Shown one piece after another: positions 12,790 to 24,777 of a stretch of DNA of 64,000 bases. The translations under genes and the position numbers were made by a program. Under the pieces are notes generated by a model. The model saw nothing but the letters and a program-made list of their open reading frames with translations, was not told where the DNA came from and ran no database searches. Every line of letters begins with the position of its first letter. Within the stretch, counting starts at the first letter, position 1. The DNA comes from Lophium mytilinum (taxonomy: Eukaryota > Ascomycota > Dothideomycetes > Mytilinidiales > Mytilinidiaceae): contig MU004188.1 in NCBI GenBank assembly GCA_010093605.1, forward strand, positions 940,341-1,004,340. The letters run 5' to 3'.

Positions 12790-13982
12790 ATGGTGAGTAT
12801 TCTACTGTGGAATTGAGTCTAGGCTTCGAGTGTCTTGAATTATCTGCTACCATCATGCGATCCCCCTCAATGCGCTAGTGGCAGCTCTCACGCCTTCGAA
12901 ACATCCCAGAGCACCGCTAACAGAGGACCTCAATGCCAGGGCTGCTGCTTCTCCTCTGACCGATCTCCTGCGAACTCGCCATATATTCCTCCTACTGCAG
13001 CCACTGCGCCAGACGCCTCCGACCGCAACATCACCGTCTCCTCGCCACCTCACCCCGCCTCTCTCCTCTCCCACGCGAACACCACTCCTCGTGCTTCCCA
13101 TGCTTCACATCATCACCACCATACCCCTCCTTCCACAGCGTCCAAGTCTGTAGCGCCGAATCATCCTCTGCGGCCTCTACTTGCGGGTCAACGCTGCGAC
13201 CTCCCCGCCTCCCTTGGCCAGGAACAAGCTCTAATCGACCAGAGCAATGGGCGACATCATACTAGACCTACCCCGTTGACCTCCTCCACCTCCACGCGTT
13301 GGACCCGCACAAGGCTAGAGCGCGAACGCCGCGACTTCTTCGACACCAGGGTCACCGGGAACCCTGAGATATGGGCCCTAGTACGGACAGTGGTGGAGCT
13401 GATACGGGCGGGGCAAGTGCGGGAAGCACAGGGCGTGCTAGATGCCGGGGGCTGCACGTGTCCAACCGGAGAGGTATGGCGGGGGCTGTTTGACGAGAAG
13501 GGCGAGTTTTACAAAGTGCCCGAGTGGGTGGTTGTGGAGCCGTCAGGCTTGGTCGAGGAGCGGGGGGATGGGAAGGATAGTCGGAGCGGGACTGATGATG
13601 AGTTTGATGATGAGGACGCGGTCGTGGAAAAAGTGGACAAGGGGAAAGGGAGGGCGGTGGAGGGGGATGTGTTGCCTGGGGTTGTGGTGGCGGACAAGGG
13701 GGCTATACTAAAGGTGAGGGCGAGGCTGAGTGATCGCGGAACCGATGTTTCCATAAAGATTGGGAGTGAGGAGCGGGTGGGGCTGTTGGTGAGGAGGATT
13801 AGGGAGGTTGCGGACGTGAGTAGTATCAGTCGCATTATTTGCTCCCTCCTAACTTTGCGTAGATTGAACCACATACTCGCCTCAAGATCGCGTACATGGG
13901 CAAGATCCTACACGACCATGAGTCCCTAGCCTCTCAGGGCTGGCGCGATAAGGACGTCGTCAATGCCCTTGTGTTTCAATAG
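12790..13982 (+). CDS. UBTD1/2-like ubiquitin-domain protein, predicted N-myristoylated
   Basis: Three exons are proposed: 12790-12792 (only the ATG), 12940-13815 and 13863-13982, giving 332 residues. The ATG is followed at once by a GTGAGT donor. The 147-nt intron ends CGCTAACAGAGG...CCAG, and the protein then begins MGCCFSSDRS, a classic N-myristoylation plus palmitoylation start, as in animal UBTD proteins. Residues 10-120 are Ser/Pro/His-rich and disordered. About 123-201 matches the UBTD N-terminal ubiquitin-binding domain (RRDFFDTRVTGNPEIW, then LFDEKGEFYKVPEWVV). About 259-332 is a ubiquitin-like fold ending KDVVNALVFQ. UBTD proteins bind ubiquitin or E2 enzymes at membranes. Without the leader exon the frame opens upstream with no good ATG, which supports the spliced start. 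Confidence 0.85.
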
Positions 13983-15321
13983 CACTAGCTTGGGATCCGA
14001 TGCTTCTCATACGCCGCCTCAACCTCCCGAGTCTCTACGCTCAAAAAGAACGTTTCGAAAATAACGTACCGGCGCCCTACTTGGACTGCCCTGATTTCAG
14101 ACACACCTACCGAAGCTCAGTCTCTACCTCGACCGAGACTCCCACCAACCAGATCACCTACACGACCCCTCCACGCATCGCGTCAAGGCCCCTCAGCTCG
14201 ACCGTACCGTTTCCAAAGCCCAATTTTGCATACTGCTCCTCCGCTTTCCTCGTCTCTCCTCTCTACTAATCTAATCTCTCCTTTTCCTCGCGTTCAGAAT
14301 AGATACCCCACCCCGTTTGTGTTTCCTAGGCTCCTTTCATACTTGTGAGCTTACCTAATGTTGCATTTGCCCTTTTTGGTTGTTTTGAATGTTGGCAGGG
14401 CTGGAGCGTTGTGTAAAAATGTGCGATGCTGGCGTGATTCATAGTATGGATGATAATGGTACGTCAGGATGTTTGAGCTTTTGGCAAAGTGAATGGGATT
14501 GACTTTGAGTTGGGAAAGTGACGGGGTTGGGCTGGGGATGAGTTGGGGATGGGGGATAGGCTCTTATTGATCTATCTGGATGTTACACGAATCCTCTGAT
14601 TCGATTTGGAGGGTCGACAGAGTCAAGACGCAAACTCCGCCCAGTTTACACCTTCCGATCTTTTATATCTAATCTAGATATTTTGAACGTGCTGAAGCAC
14701 TACTAACAACGCCACCCTTCCTCGATGCACGCAACTCAACTCTTGTCACGACTTGCGAGTAACCTATAACGATCTTCACTTCAGATGATGTGAATCAACG
14801 CATGTCGACCTCAACGTGTCAAGAAGAGCGCAAATCGCGCGGACTAGTTCCCATTATACATGTTGTACCGCGAAACAACTATCAACCATGGATCTGATTT
14901 GCGACGTCCGGAATTGTACTCCAAACATGCAAACGAAATTGAACATAAGGAAGTCACAACAGCCAATTATGCTTCGCCTCTAGCTTCTTTGAAATTCGCT
15001 AAATGGTGGTAATAAACCTGAACATCCTACGACCGTAGGAATGATTCTTAGCAGACTAAGTCTTCTGGGAGCATTATCATCAATGCATGACGTGGGACTT
15101 CCTCAAGCTTCTCAATTTCTCAAATCATCCAAAAACCAATAACAACTGTTTAACCCAACCCTGAGCCGATTTGATAGATTATCGAACGATTGGTTGAACC
15201 TTACTGTAGCTCGCAAGATCCCTGCTCTCAGCACCTGCGCCTGGACACCTCAACACCAACATGTCAGCCAAACCGAAGTCTCGCAACAAACCCATCTAAC
15301 GAGCTATATGTAGCTACGACA
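13983..15321. other. Intergenic region between the UBTD-like gene and a Zn2Cys6 regulator gene
   Basis: About 1.3 kb, with a T-rich stretch near 14280-14420 consistent with 3' flank. A 90-codon frame at 14000-14269 looks like chance opening in the 3' untranslated region. No element is recognised. Confidence 0.5.
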
Positions 15322-16977
15322 ATGGTCGGTGTACCAGGGCTCAGCAAAGGTCGGCCCGCTCATTCGTAGCTCTCGGAACCCCTTCCTAACCCTTCCAAGG
15401 TTGTCATACCTGCAAAAAGCGAAAGATAAAATGCGGTAAGACAATTCAAGCTGTCTGCCTTTCTCCTTTCGTCATACTGAGTCAATGAGACGAGAGCAAG
15501 CCTATCTGTCAACGATGTCAGACGTCTGGATACGTCTGCGCTGGCTACGCCCACCCGCCTCATTTCGTCCACGCATCAACGGTGCCCTTCACGTCCATGG
15601 AAGATGATGTTACCACCCCGAAAAAGCCGAAAGATTCGACATCAGCTACGCCAGTCACTGTCGTACCTCGCATGCGGACCCCAGCACCCAACGAGCTCAG
15701 TCTCGTAGCCTTCAAGGCCGACTTCTGCCTCTCCTTCCTCTTCGACAACTTCGTATGGCGAACCTACGGCACGCCGTGGCTGCAAACAGCAGCGGCGGGT
15801 AAGCTGGATTCGCTGGCGCTCGAAGCCTGTCAAGCGCTGTCCTGGGCCCACTTTGGCGTAACGCATCACCAGCGAGACATCCTGGTGGAGGGATCGGTGA
15901 GGTATGGGAACGCGCTCAAGGGGCTGATTCCTGGGCTCTCGGATCCGATGAGGCCGGGCGTGGAGGCTTTGATTGTGCCGGTCATGATTATGTTGATGCA
16001 TGCGGTAGGTAGCCTTATCTTGGTTGTTGGGTCATGGCTGATGGCGTCGGGAAGTCGTTTCAGGAGGATCGAGCGGCGTCTGTTGCTCATTTGAAAGGGT
16101 TGATGACGCTTTTGCTTGTGTGTGGGCCGGAGAAATTTCAGCGGGAGCCGCTGAGGAGTGCGTTTGAGTCGTGTCGAGCGACGCTGGTGAGTCTTATTCT
16201 GTGTACTTGTGGAGTCTACTGATGGGAAAGGTCACTACCGCACTCATCTCGCGACAACGTAGTTTTCTCGAGGAAGGGAGGTGGTGCTCGATACCATGGG
16301 CTCTGGATCCCGCGTCCAAGAGCCAACAGAACCACTTGGTTGATATACTAGTCACAGTCCCGGGCTTCCTCGAGGATGACGCTAGGCTGCGACAAATCGA
16401 GGACCCTGAACTGAAGCAAAGCCTGCTATACAAAGTCAAAGCACAACTAGAGAACCTTTACAGCTGGCGATGGGCATGGGACGCTGCTAATCCGGCCGCA
16501 GTGTGGGAGGTTTACCCATCTTCGTCGCCGGCAATTGCTTCTCGAGCAGTAGAGAGGAGCCTTCACTTCTCCAACCAACTCCTCGCTAGCGAGATTTCTC
16601 TCTACAATGCCGTGCTGATGTGGCTCCTCGGGCTTCTCTGGCGCCTTGAACCACCTGCAGCGTTATTCATCACACCAGTCCCACGAACTCCCCTTCGGAC
16701 ACCGATTCTACGACCACACCAAGTTCATAGTCTCCGTGACCCAGCCATCGAGATCTGTCTCACGTTCGAGTTCCAGATGCGCGATGCGAGCCACAGCCGC
16801 GACAGCGCACTCTTCTTCCTTTTCCCGCTCGGACTGGCTTGGACAGTGCTGGAATCAGAGCCGGCATTCCGCGATTGGATTCGCAGCATGCTGGATCAAT
16901 CATCAGTGACTGGAGGATACGCAATAGGGCGGAACGCATGGTTCGGCAACTACTATATCCCAAAGGTGTTCCAATGA
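15322..16977 (+). CDS. Zn2Cys6 (fungal binuclear cluster) transcription factor
   Basis: Five exons (15322-15349, 15400-15435, 15490-16004, 16055-16186, 16231-16977) give 485 residues. The Zn2Cys6 cluster is complete only after splicing: the six Cys fall at 11, 14, 21, 28, 31 and 38, in CHTCKKRKIKC-DESKPIC-QRC-..-C order. A 36-nt exon encodes the first half. The rest fits the fungal-specific transcription factor domain of the PF11951 type (SFQEDRAASVAHLKGL, then ALISRQRSFLEE). It is a nuclear DNA-binding regulator and its target is unknown. The first donor (GTCGGC) is weak, but the frame and cluster spacing need it. A Pro-rich stretch around residues 390-410 may hide another small intron. The neighbouring genes do not suggest a pathway. 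Confidence 0.85.
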
Positions 16978-18075
16978 TGCTCAGCAGTCGTCTGTCGTCG
17001 TCGTGAGACGTAAAGCTAGGATCACGCAGCCGAAGCTTGACCGCAGTGCACGACCCCCTTCAAGCTATGCCTGTCAGGAGAGCTGCGTACTGCGTACCTC
17101 CTACTCCGTATCACGGGCAGCATGGAACTATCTAATTGCCCGCCTGTTTTGGGCAATGCGCGAAATTAATCTAGGATTAGCACTCTGCAGCCGCGCGGTC
17201 GGTATTATTTGTGCGCCTGCTCGTCTGTTTCTACGATACACACAAAAGAGGAGCTGGAGCAACGAAGCAGCAACAACAGACAGACTGGCGATATCCCTGC
17301 GATCGGCACATTCGCCCGCTGCTTGGCCTGTCTCACTCAATGGAAGCTTGTTTTGACGCGCACGGGCTGGACTGGCCTGTGGCGTCGAGTCGGGATGCCG
17401 ATTTGAGCAGGGCGCGAAAAAGACGGTCTTGAAATGCCATGGCCTTCACATGGAGCCAAGAGCCCACGGAGTTGGCGCCGTGTCCATTCACGGCGAGGTG
17501 CGTGGGCGAGTGTGGAAAAGGCGCTCCTGCCGCGGCCTGTTGATACTTTTGGGTAATATTTTCAGCAGGTTTGACAGGCTGGGCCGTGCCGGGTTAGCTG
17601 CCGAGTCCCTGGCGCCCGAATGAACGGCTTTGACAGGAGCTGGCGTGGGCATGACCCGGTGTTGCACGCGCAACCTTGGAAGTGGATGCCATTTGCGCCG
17701 CATTGATGAATGAGGCGCTCCATGGCGACAGCGGGGCCGCGTTACGGCGTAAAAGGAGCTGCCACACTGCTCAACGTGCACACCCGCCGGGATCGCTGTT
17801 GGCCACTGTCAAAAGAGCCGCCTTCCCCTGTGCGACGACTGTGCCGCACAACCTCTTGCCCGTCATGACGAGGCTTGTTATTATTACTCCCTTTCACCCT
17901 CTCTCGTAGAGCCATCTGTCGTTTCTGCCGCTGAGAATCTCATCAATCCACATCGGGAGGATTGACAGTTCCCTAAGTCGTTTGCGCTGTGCATGTAAAG
18001 GCGGGGATCTGCATTGCACTTTCAAAACATTCCACGTCGTCATTCTTGTTTCAACTCATTCTTAACCATCCAGTC
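16978..18075. other. Intergenic region upstream of the CAP10 gene
   Basis: About 1.1 kb with no supported gene. A TACTGCGTACC..CTACTCCGTA stretch near 17085-17112 has a partly inverted pattern but is too short to call an element. The last 150 bases should hold the promoter of the next gene. Confidence 0.45.
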
Positions 18076-19532
18076 ATGATCTTCCAATACCAGCGCGCCG
18101 TCGGGCTGGCCTGTGTGGCCATGTTCCTGTTTTTGGTCATCAGTATTACCGTTTTACCTCTGAAAACCTTCGACGTACTGCATTTCGGGACCAGCTCGAG
18201 AAACGGCAGTCACAAAACTGATCCGACGTGGAACCATCCCAGCTCTTCCCACTCGTGGACTTTCCAGGCACCTCGCGACGCAAAGAACTACGGACTCTCG
18301 CCTGAGCAATGCGACGCTTCCTTTCCCGACCTCGGGCACTCCCTTGAACGCTCAATTGCCCACCGCAAAGAGGTTGGGAATATCAAGCCCGAAGATCTTG
18401 GTGTTGGCTGGAGGAGCGATGGAATTGTGCGCGCTATGATATTCGACAATCAAGTGGGTGTCTCGAATGCTTCGCTGCTTGACAAATCACTAATACGTCC
18501 TCATAGCTATATATCATAGAAGCCAAAGGATGCCACCGCCGTGACTTCCGAGAGCGAACAGTCGCAGTCTTGCAGTCCATCTGGCGCGCCGTTGTATCAT
18601 GGCCCGGCCCAATCCCAAACATCGAATTTACCTTTACCATCGACGACGGCGCATACGACCAGGGCGTTTCATCCGAAAACCCTCCAGTGACATGGTCCCT
18701 TACACGCAAGGATGATCCTCTCTTTGACAACCTCTGGCTGATGGCCGACTTCGGATTCTACGTGTGGGGAGCAACTGGCGACTATAATGCTCTACGCAGG
18801 GCCATCGCAGACGACGAGATACTCTTCGATAAGAAGGACCCCCGTGCCGTCTGGCGTGGAGGAAAGCTACCAGAGAAAGCACCCCAGGAACTCCGCAACA
18901 GCCTCATCGCGAGCTCCCACAACCAACCATGGGCCGACGTCGACTTCTTCGACTGGAGCCAAGGCCGAGACGGCCCCAACAACTGGATCTCAATCTCGCA
19001 GCTATGCAAATACCTGTTCCCCGTGCACACCGAGGGCCGCACCTACTCAGGCCGCCTCAAATACATCCTCAACTGCCACTCCGTCGCCGTCGTGCACAAG
19101 CTGCAGTGGGAAGAGAACTTCCACCACCTCCTCGTCGCCGACGGGCCGGACCAGAACTACATCCAGGTCGAGCGCGACTTCTCGGACCTCAAGCAGAAAA
19201 TGGAGCATTATCTTGCGCACCCCGCTGAGACGCGCCGCATCGCGGATAATAGTGTGAAGGTGTTCCGCGACCGCTACCTCACGCCCGCCGCACAGGCGTG
19301 CTACTGGCGCAAGCTGTTCGCCGCGTACCGCGAGGTCAGCTTCGAGCCGGCGTTCTACATGACGGTGGCGGAGCAGGAGCGGCTGGAGCTGGACAGGGCG
19401 GGGGATAATGAGGAGGCGAGGAACGCGACGACGCGGAAGTTTGAGGGGAAGGATAGGGCAGAGAAAGTGCCGAGGGGCATGCCGTATGAGAAGTTTACGC
19501 TTATTGAGATTTATGAGGATAATCCCTGGTAG
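18076..19532 (+). CDS. CAP10-type (GT90) glycosyltransferase, type II membrane protein
   Basis: Two exons (18076-18453 and 18507-19532) give 467 residues. ATG 18076 is the first in-frame ATG; the frame upstream opens only from GTG. Residues 7-27 are a hydrophobic signal anchor preceded by few residues, so a type II Golgi protein is expected. The catalytic region has features of the CAP10/Glyco_transf_90 family: a DDGAYDQG segment, an AVWRGG motif near residue 215, and KYILNCHSVAVVHKLQWEE followed by LVADGPDQNYIQV. Relatives transfer xylose or glucose; C. neoformans Cap10 works in capsule building and Cxt1 in xylosylation. The substrate here is unknown. The intron is 53 nt with a CTAATAC branch. 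The charged C-terminal tail is typical. The call rests on recalled family motifs. Confidence 0.85.
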
Positions 19533-20843
19533 GGGATACGACTTCTCGTTGCACGAGAAAAACACGAATGCGATTCTTGGAATTTGACAGTATGGGAGGA
19601 CCGCGAATGTTCGCACGGTGCTGGACTAGGGGTACGTTCTACCCCGTAGCCGTCGGCGCAGAAAAATCTAGCGACGCGCGTTGTTTGGCCGAGCGGTGAC
19701 GACGTGGGACCCACTGTGGATGGGAGGATGGATCCGCGTACCACGCCCGTGGTATTGACCGCAACGACATGCAATTCCAGTCTGGTTACCGAGGCCGATG
19801 CATCGTCCCTGGAATACCTCTCCCTGTGTCCTGTCTTCGCTGGATGGTGTCGCGAAAGAGGGTCAACCTGACTCCCGGCACTTTGTCGATTCCGGCGCGA
19901 TACCTGATTACCGCGGCTCGGTGGGCTTTGTTGACTTTACGTCCTTCTACCGTGTAAATTGGATGCATGGTTCGCCCGCAGCATCTCGTGTTTGAGGGCA
20001 TGATATGGCGGGCCCGTGGAGGACGCCCGAGCAATAGCTATCGGAGAAGGGGCGATGTAAAGACGTTGAGTCGCGAGACTGTAGCTCTTGGGACATGGAA
20101 TGGAGTATAAGGCGACCATTGGACAGGGAACTCGAGGACAGGCTGAGACATATTCATGTCCGCTAGAAAACGTTGGGTTGTAAGGGTAATAGCGAGTGCT
20201 GCTTTGACACTCACTGTCAAGAAGGAGTAGCTGTGTCGAATACGGCGCACGGCATCTTATACCTATCCTCACCTTCCTCTAGACCTCTCTCTCTATTTTT
20301 CCTAGATCATCATCATTCAATACGTCACAAACCTAGCCTACAGCTCATTGTTCCGTGCCACCCTCAAAGCGTCGATTATCGGCAAGAGTCTGGAGCGGGT
20401 GGTTGCATGCTTCAATTGGTAATGTCGAATATATAATATGTATGTATGCAAAGTACACTGCAATCAACCGGTATACATGAACTGAAAGTTTCTTCATTTC
20501 GCTTCGTCCTAGCAGTGGGTTGTGCCATGTAATGAAGAAACGATAGACGCTTCCGCCCGCATGCGCCTTCATTTCGCCATCCTCTCTCTCTCTTTATCCA
20601 ATTAGCAGCCGCTCACGGACGCTCTTGACCGGGAAATATCTTCTATGAAAGCGCCTTTAGTTGAGAGAGATGGGGCGACAAAAATAATGAAGACGAGACT
20701 AATTCAGTGATACACCAAAACGGCATCGGTTCTATGTCCCTCCTGAGCTCCCACACCGAAAAAGCATATCAAGCCTTCTAGACTCGAACAACGGAACACT
20801 TCGACCGAATCTATCACAGTATCCATTCAAAGCCTACCCCATT
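19533..20843. other. Intergenic region between convergent CAP10 and permease genes
   Basis: About 1.3 kb lying 3' of both flanking genes. A CT-rich tract lies at 20270-20300 and TCTC runs near 20580. No gene is supported. Confidence 0.45.
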
Positions 20844-22480
20844 CTACAGAAAACGCGCTGCCTGCGCCGCCGGCACAGCAATCCCCCGATACCCTCTCCG
20901 CGCGCTTACCGCCCACCACAGCGCCACTACGAGCGTCAGACCCCCCCAAATCAGACACGAATAATTCATCGACGCCGCAGCCACCGGCCTACTATACGGA
21001 GCGCAGTAAACCACACATGTCGTCGCCAAAACCCCACACGCGAGACCGTTCAGCAGAAAACCCCAGCCCACCGCGCAGACGAAAAGACGCTGTATTCAAT
21101 CCCCCGTCTCCTGCGCAGTAAGAGTGGGAGCAGAGCTGCGAGGTAGGAGGACGAGGAAAGGAGCACGAAGCTGCCGACGAAGGCGTTGAAAGCCGTGCTG
21201 CTGCCGACGTAGATGCAGCCCAGGGCCGTCACGACGCCGCAGCAGGTGAGCGTCGCATTGACGGGGAGCCCGAGGGGGGTGTTGATAAGGCTGAGGAAGG
21301 CGGGGAGGGGGATCGCGCCGTCGCGGGATAGGGCCCATAGCGCGCGGCCGCAGGTCATGTACAGCGCGATGACGCAGATGAAGGTGGGGGGGAGGAGCAG
21401 GAAGAGGAGGCCGGTGGTGCCGGCGGTGCTGTGGGTGGCCTGGGAGTAGATCTCGGCGATTGGGAAGGGGGAGGCGAGGAGGGCGGAGGAGTCGTTGATG
21501 GCGTAGAGGATTGTGATGAGGTAGGCGAGTCCGGAGACGAAGCCGGTGAGGTATTGTAGGGCTATTGCTTTGGGCAGGTTTGTGGATGGCGAGGGGGTCT
21601 CTTCCGCGAGGTGGCTTGTGGAGTCGGGCGTGCCCATGGCGTAGGAGCCGTTTAGCATGCCGGCGATGAAGACGAAGCCGTTCGGATAGCCAGTGTCTGC
21701 GGTCCAGGAGGTCCAGACTGTGGCGTTGCTAGCATGGCCTGATCGTCCAGGTTGAGAAGGACAGACGGCGCAGATTATGATGGTGATGAATACGCCGCAG
21801 ACGGTGATGAAAATGCCAATTTGGTTCAGTAAGGGCATGTATCTGTTAAACAGACACACGAATGAGCAGGCGATCCAGGTGACGAGGAGATAAGTCACGA
21901 AGACGTGCCAGGGCTGTACCGAGAACGAAGGATGGGAGAAGGCGTACATCTGAACGATGAGATTGCCTCCAGTGGGTTAGCACAACGAACGACTTGCAGG
22001 CTTCGAATACTTACCACATATAGCACTCATCGAAGCTGCTGCGAGAGTCCAGGCAAGTGTATTCCACCAGCCAGCGAAGAAGCCAATAGCACGGCCATAC
22101 CTCTTCCCCGGAGTCACTGATGCCCAAAGATATGGTCCGGCGGAAGATGGCATCGCCGATGCAAGCTCTGCCAGAGAAGCGGCAACTGTGAAGTAGAAGA
22201 ATGAGGCCACAAGAAATTCGTAGAGAACACCAGGAGGACCACCGTTGTAGATGGCGGTGAGAATGGATCCCCCCAAAGCAGGCCATACATTGCCGACCAG
22301 AATTCCAGTACCAGTAAGTGACCATAGACTGAAGCCCCTTTCCACTTTCTGGACATGGCCTGTTTCGTTTACGACCTGGCCTTGGATAGTCGAGGCTTCG
22401 TCTCGAAGATCGGATAGTTCTTCCTTCTTTGGAGAGGCCTCCAAGTCAGGCGTTGCGAGTTGGGTCACTGCGTGACGCAT
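20844..22480 (-). pseudogene. Amino-acid/GABA-type permease, frameshifted near its last membrane segment
   Basis: On the minus strand, exon 1 is 22480-22015 and exon 2 starts at 21966 after a 48-nt intron (GTAAG donor, GCTAAC branch). The product resembles fungal APC permeases of the GABA/choline group: an N-terminal soluble part, then FSLWSLTGTGILVGNVWPALGG and many membrane helices. The frame stops at TGA 21050-21052 after 460 residues. The next frame, 20844 to about 21071, continues exactly as expected for the last helix and tail (GFLLNGLACG, then ASMNYSCLIWGG). The two join if one G is added to, or two bases removed from, the GGGGTTTT run near 21053-21058. No plausible intron fixes this. 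It is either a disabled or shortened permease or a sequence error. Neighbours suggest an amine or amino-acid use cluster. Confidence 0.75.
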
Positions 22481-23138
22481 GCTTTAGGTATGAAAGCCTC
22501 AGTGCGATTTTGGAGGAACGGACTCAATGAATTTCTGGGGTACTTTGAAGGCACACTCCATGAACCCGTACTAGCCAATTTATATACGAGGGACTTCCTC
22601 ACTGCTCGTACGTTTGTTCGGGCCATAACTAATACGGCTCCAGTTGAGTGGTTCAAACAGTTGTCTAGTATACTGTAACCGCACGTCAATGGCCTATCAC
22701 AGTTGCAAGCCTGGTAGCAATCGGAAGGACAATTCCGAGCGGCGAAGAGATTTGAAAGATCATGCTAATATAGCGAGGTGTCCACGTAGGATCGGGAAAT
22801 GCTAGGACTCTGGAGCTTATAATGGGCCAGCGCTAAGCCCAGAGGGGAAAGAATACTCGCCGCTAGCCTCACCCTTATGTAGCTTCGATCAGCCTGAAAG
22901 ATATCGTGCACTTCTGCAGTTCCGGCTCCAGTAAAATATGTCTAGTTCGGGAAACAGTAGCCTACTACCGTAGATGCGACAATCAGCACTTGACCCGCGT
23001 TCTCCTAAGCAATTTGCTCACCTGTACGGTACCGACTAAGAGCAGAATGAGAAAGATAGTCGTCCTCGGAAGTTAAGCCCTGCACTCTAAGATACAAATA
23101 CATCGTGTTTCTAGGAGTGCATTGAAACAGAAGAGAAC
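22481..23138. other. Divergent intergenic region between permease and ureohydrolase
   Basis: About 660 bases shared as upstream DNA by the two divergent genes, an arrangement that would allow joint control. No specific site was identified. Confidence 0.45.
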
Positions 23139-24491
23139 ATGTCTTTTGCCCCAACACTTTCCGACATGTGTACCATATCCCTTCTGGCTCTTACAGCTTG
23201 TACCCTTCTCCCTTATACCCTCGCTGCTCCTGCTCACGACAACTACCAGAAGAGTCTCGAAGCACCGAACAAGAACCCCGACGATGCCTTCGATCTTGAA
23301 CCTACGGCCAACTTCGCCTTCGCAGGCATCACGACCTTCGCCCAACTCCCGCAATCACAGTGCGTGACGGAGAGCGGACCTGTTGACGACATTCTGGTCC
23401 TTGGGTTTCCCTTTGATACCGCAACTTCATATCGGACGGGTACGCGGTTTGGCCCTAACACTATTCGCCAGGGCTCGCGTGCTGCTTCTCTTGCGTCAGT
23501 GTCGTTCAGAGCCTTGGATGCTTGTGAACTGACTATAGCTGCAGCGGTCACTACAACCATCGCCAATCCATCAATCCGTTCGTCCAGAACATTTCAGTCG
23601 TCGATTGTGGCGATCTCCCTATCTCGCCATTCGATAACAGCCTAGCTTTTGCTCGAATGGAAGAATGGTTCAAGCGTCTTCTATGGCGCGAGGTCAAGTC
23701 CGCCGACGGGCGAGGAGTAAAGTCTCTCAAGGTTCGTCGTACTCGTGGCAAGCTCTAGAAAGAAGATAGCTGACATCTCCAAGATTGGCAGAGTTCATCC
23801 TCAAATTGTATCTCTCGGGGGCGACCACAGCATCTCGCTCCCGATTCTCCGTGCTCTCAACACGGTTTACGGCAAAGTGTCTGCCATTCACATTGACGCT
23901 CATATCGATACTTGGTCCCCAAAGGTCTTCGCTGGTGCAGAAGCTGAAAGCAAGCAGGCAGAATTTGCGGACGGAACTCCATACTATTGGGCGGGAATGG
24001 AAGGCCTCTTGACATCGAAGAATGTCCACGCTGGCATCAGAAGCAGTCTGGACTCGGATCGGAAAATGACTTGGAGCTCGACGCTGAGATGGGCTTCACC
24101 ATCATTCCAGCTTCCGATATGCTCAAACGAGATGGTGTTTGGGCCATCACTGATAAAATCCGTGCGGTTGTCCCGCACGACGAGCCCGTCTACGTGTCGC
24201 TGGACGTAGACAGTTTGGATCCCGCCTTTGCTCCAGGCACCGCCGGCCCTGCATCCGGGGGCTGGACCCCAAGAGAGATCATCCAAATTATTATCGACGG
24301 ACTCAAAGGCTTGAATATCGTTGGAGTTGATGTTGTCGAGGTTCTCCCGAGCTATGATAATGCAGAGATTACTGGCATAGCTGCTGCGGAGTTCACAATC
24401 GAGGTAAGTTGACCTGCGAAGCCTGTCCTCAGACTTAGCTAATCCCGGGAAGTTGATAACTAGGCTCGTGAGGAACAGGCTTGAATCTTGA
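23139..24491 (+). pseudogene. Secreted agmatinase-type ureohydrolase with an internal frameshift
   Basis: ATG 23139 begins a signal peptide (ISLLALTACTLLPYTLAAPA). Proposed exons are 23139-23494, 23545-23731, 23784 to about 24056, about 24057-24403 and 24453-24491. Ureohydrolase metal-binding motifs are intact: GGDHS, DAHID and SLDVDSLDP. Family members hydrolyse agmatine or related guanidino compounds to an amine and urea. After NVHAGIRSSLDS the frame must shift by one base near 24054-24058 to continue GSENDLELDAEMGF, which matches the family. One extra G would repair it, and no intron that keeps the conserved HAGIR segment does. An intron 24021-24073 would restore the frame but would delete HAGIR, so it is disfavoured. 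The first intron has a GTCAGT donor, chosen because it gives the family length. The last intron (GTAAGT) adds a short C-terminal helix. Confidence 0.75.
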
Positions 24492-24777
24492 GTGCAACGC
24501 GAGGTAGCCATCGCGGAATGACGAGACTAAAGCATAAAGCTAGCCCCATTTCATTCCAAAGGTTACCCAACAGGGTACAATGGCTTTTTGACAATTTTCC
24601 CTTGTTCGCTTCGACATCTTAGAGGCAGTGAGCGCTGCATTAATACATCGAAGTACTAAACACGCGTCAAACATTGTCGCGGAGCAAAAATCTTCAATTT
24701 CGTTCAGACCTGAAAGAGTCCGCCAACACATGATCCTCTTAAGATGTGTATCCGTGAACGTGATAATGACAGAGTTC

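Noticed and set aside
14000-14269. 90-codon open frame after the UBTD-like gene
   Set aside because: Lies in the likely 3' untranslated region, with no motif.
23732-24100. Programmed ribosomal frameshift in the ureohydrolase
   Set aside because: No slippery sequence or stem-loop seen; a simple indel is more likely.
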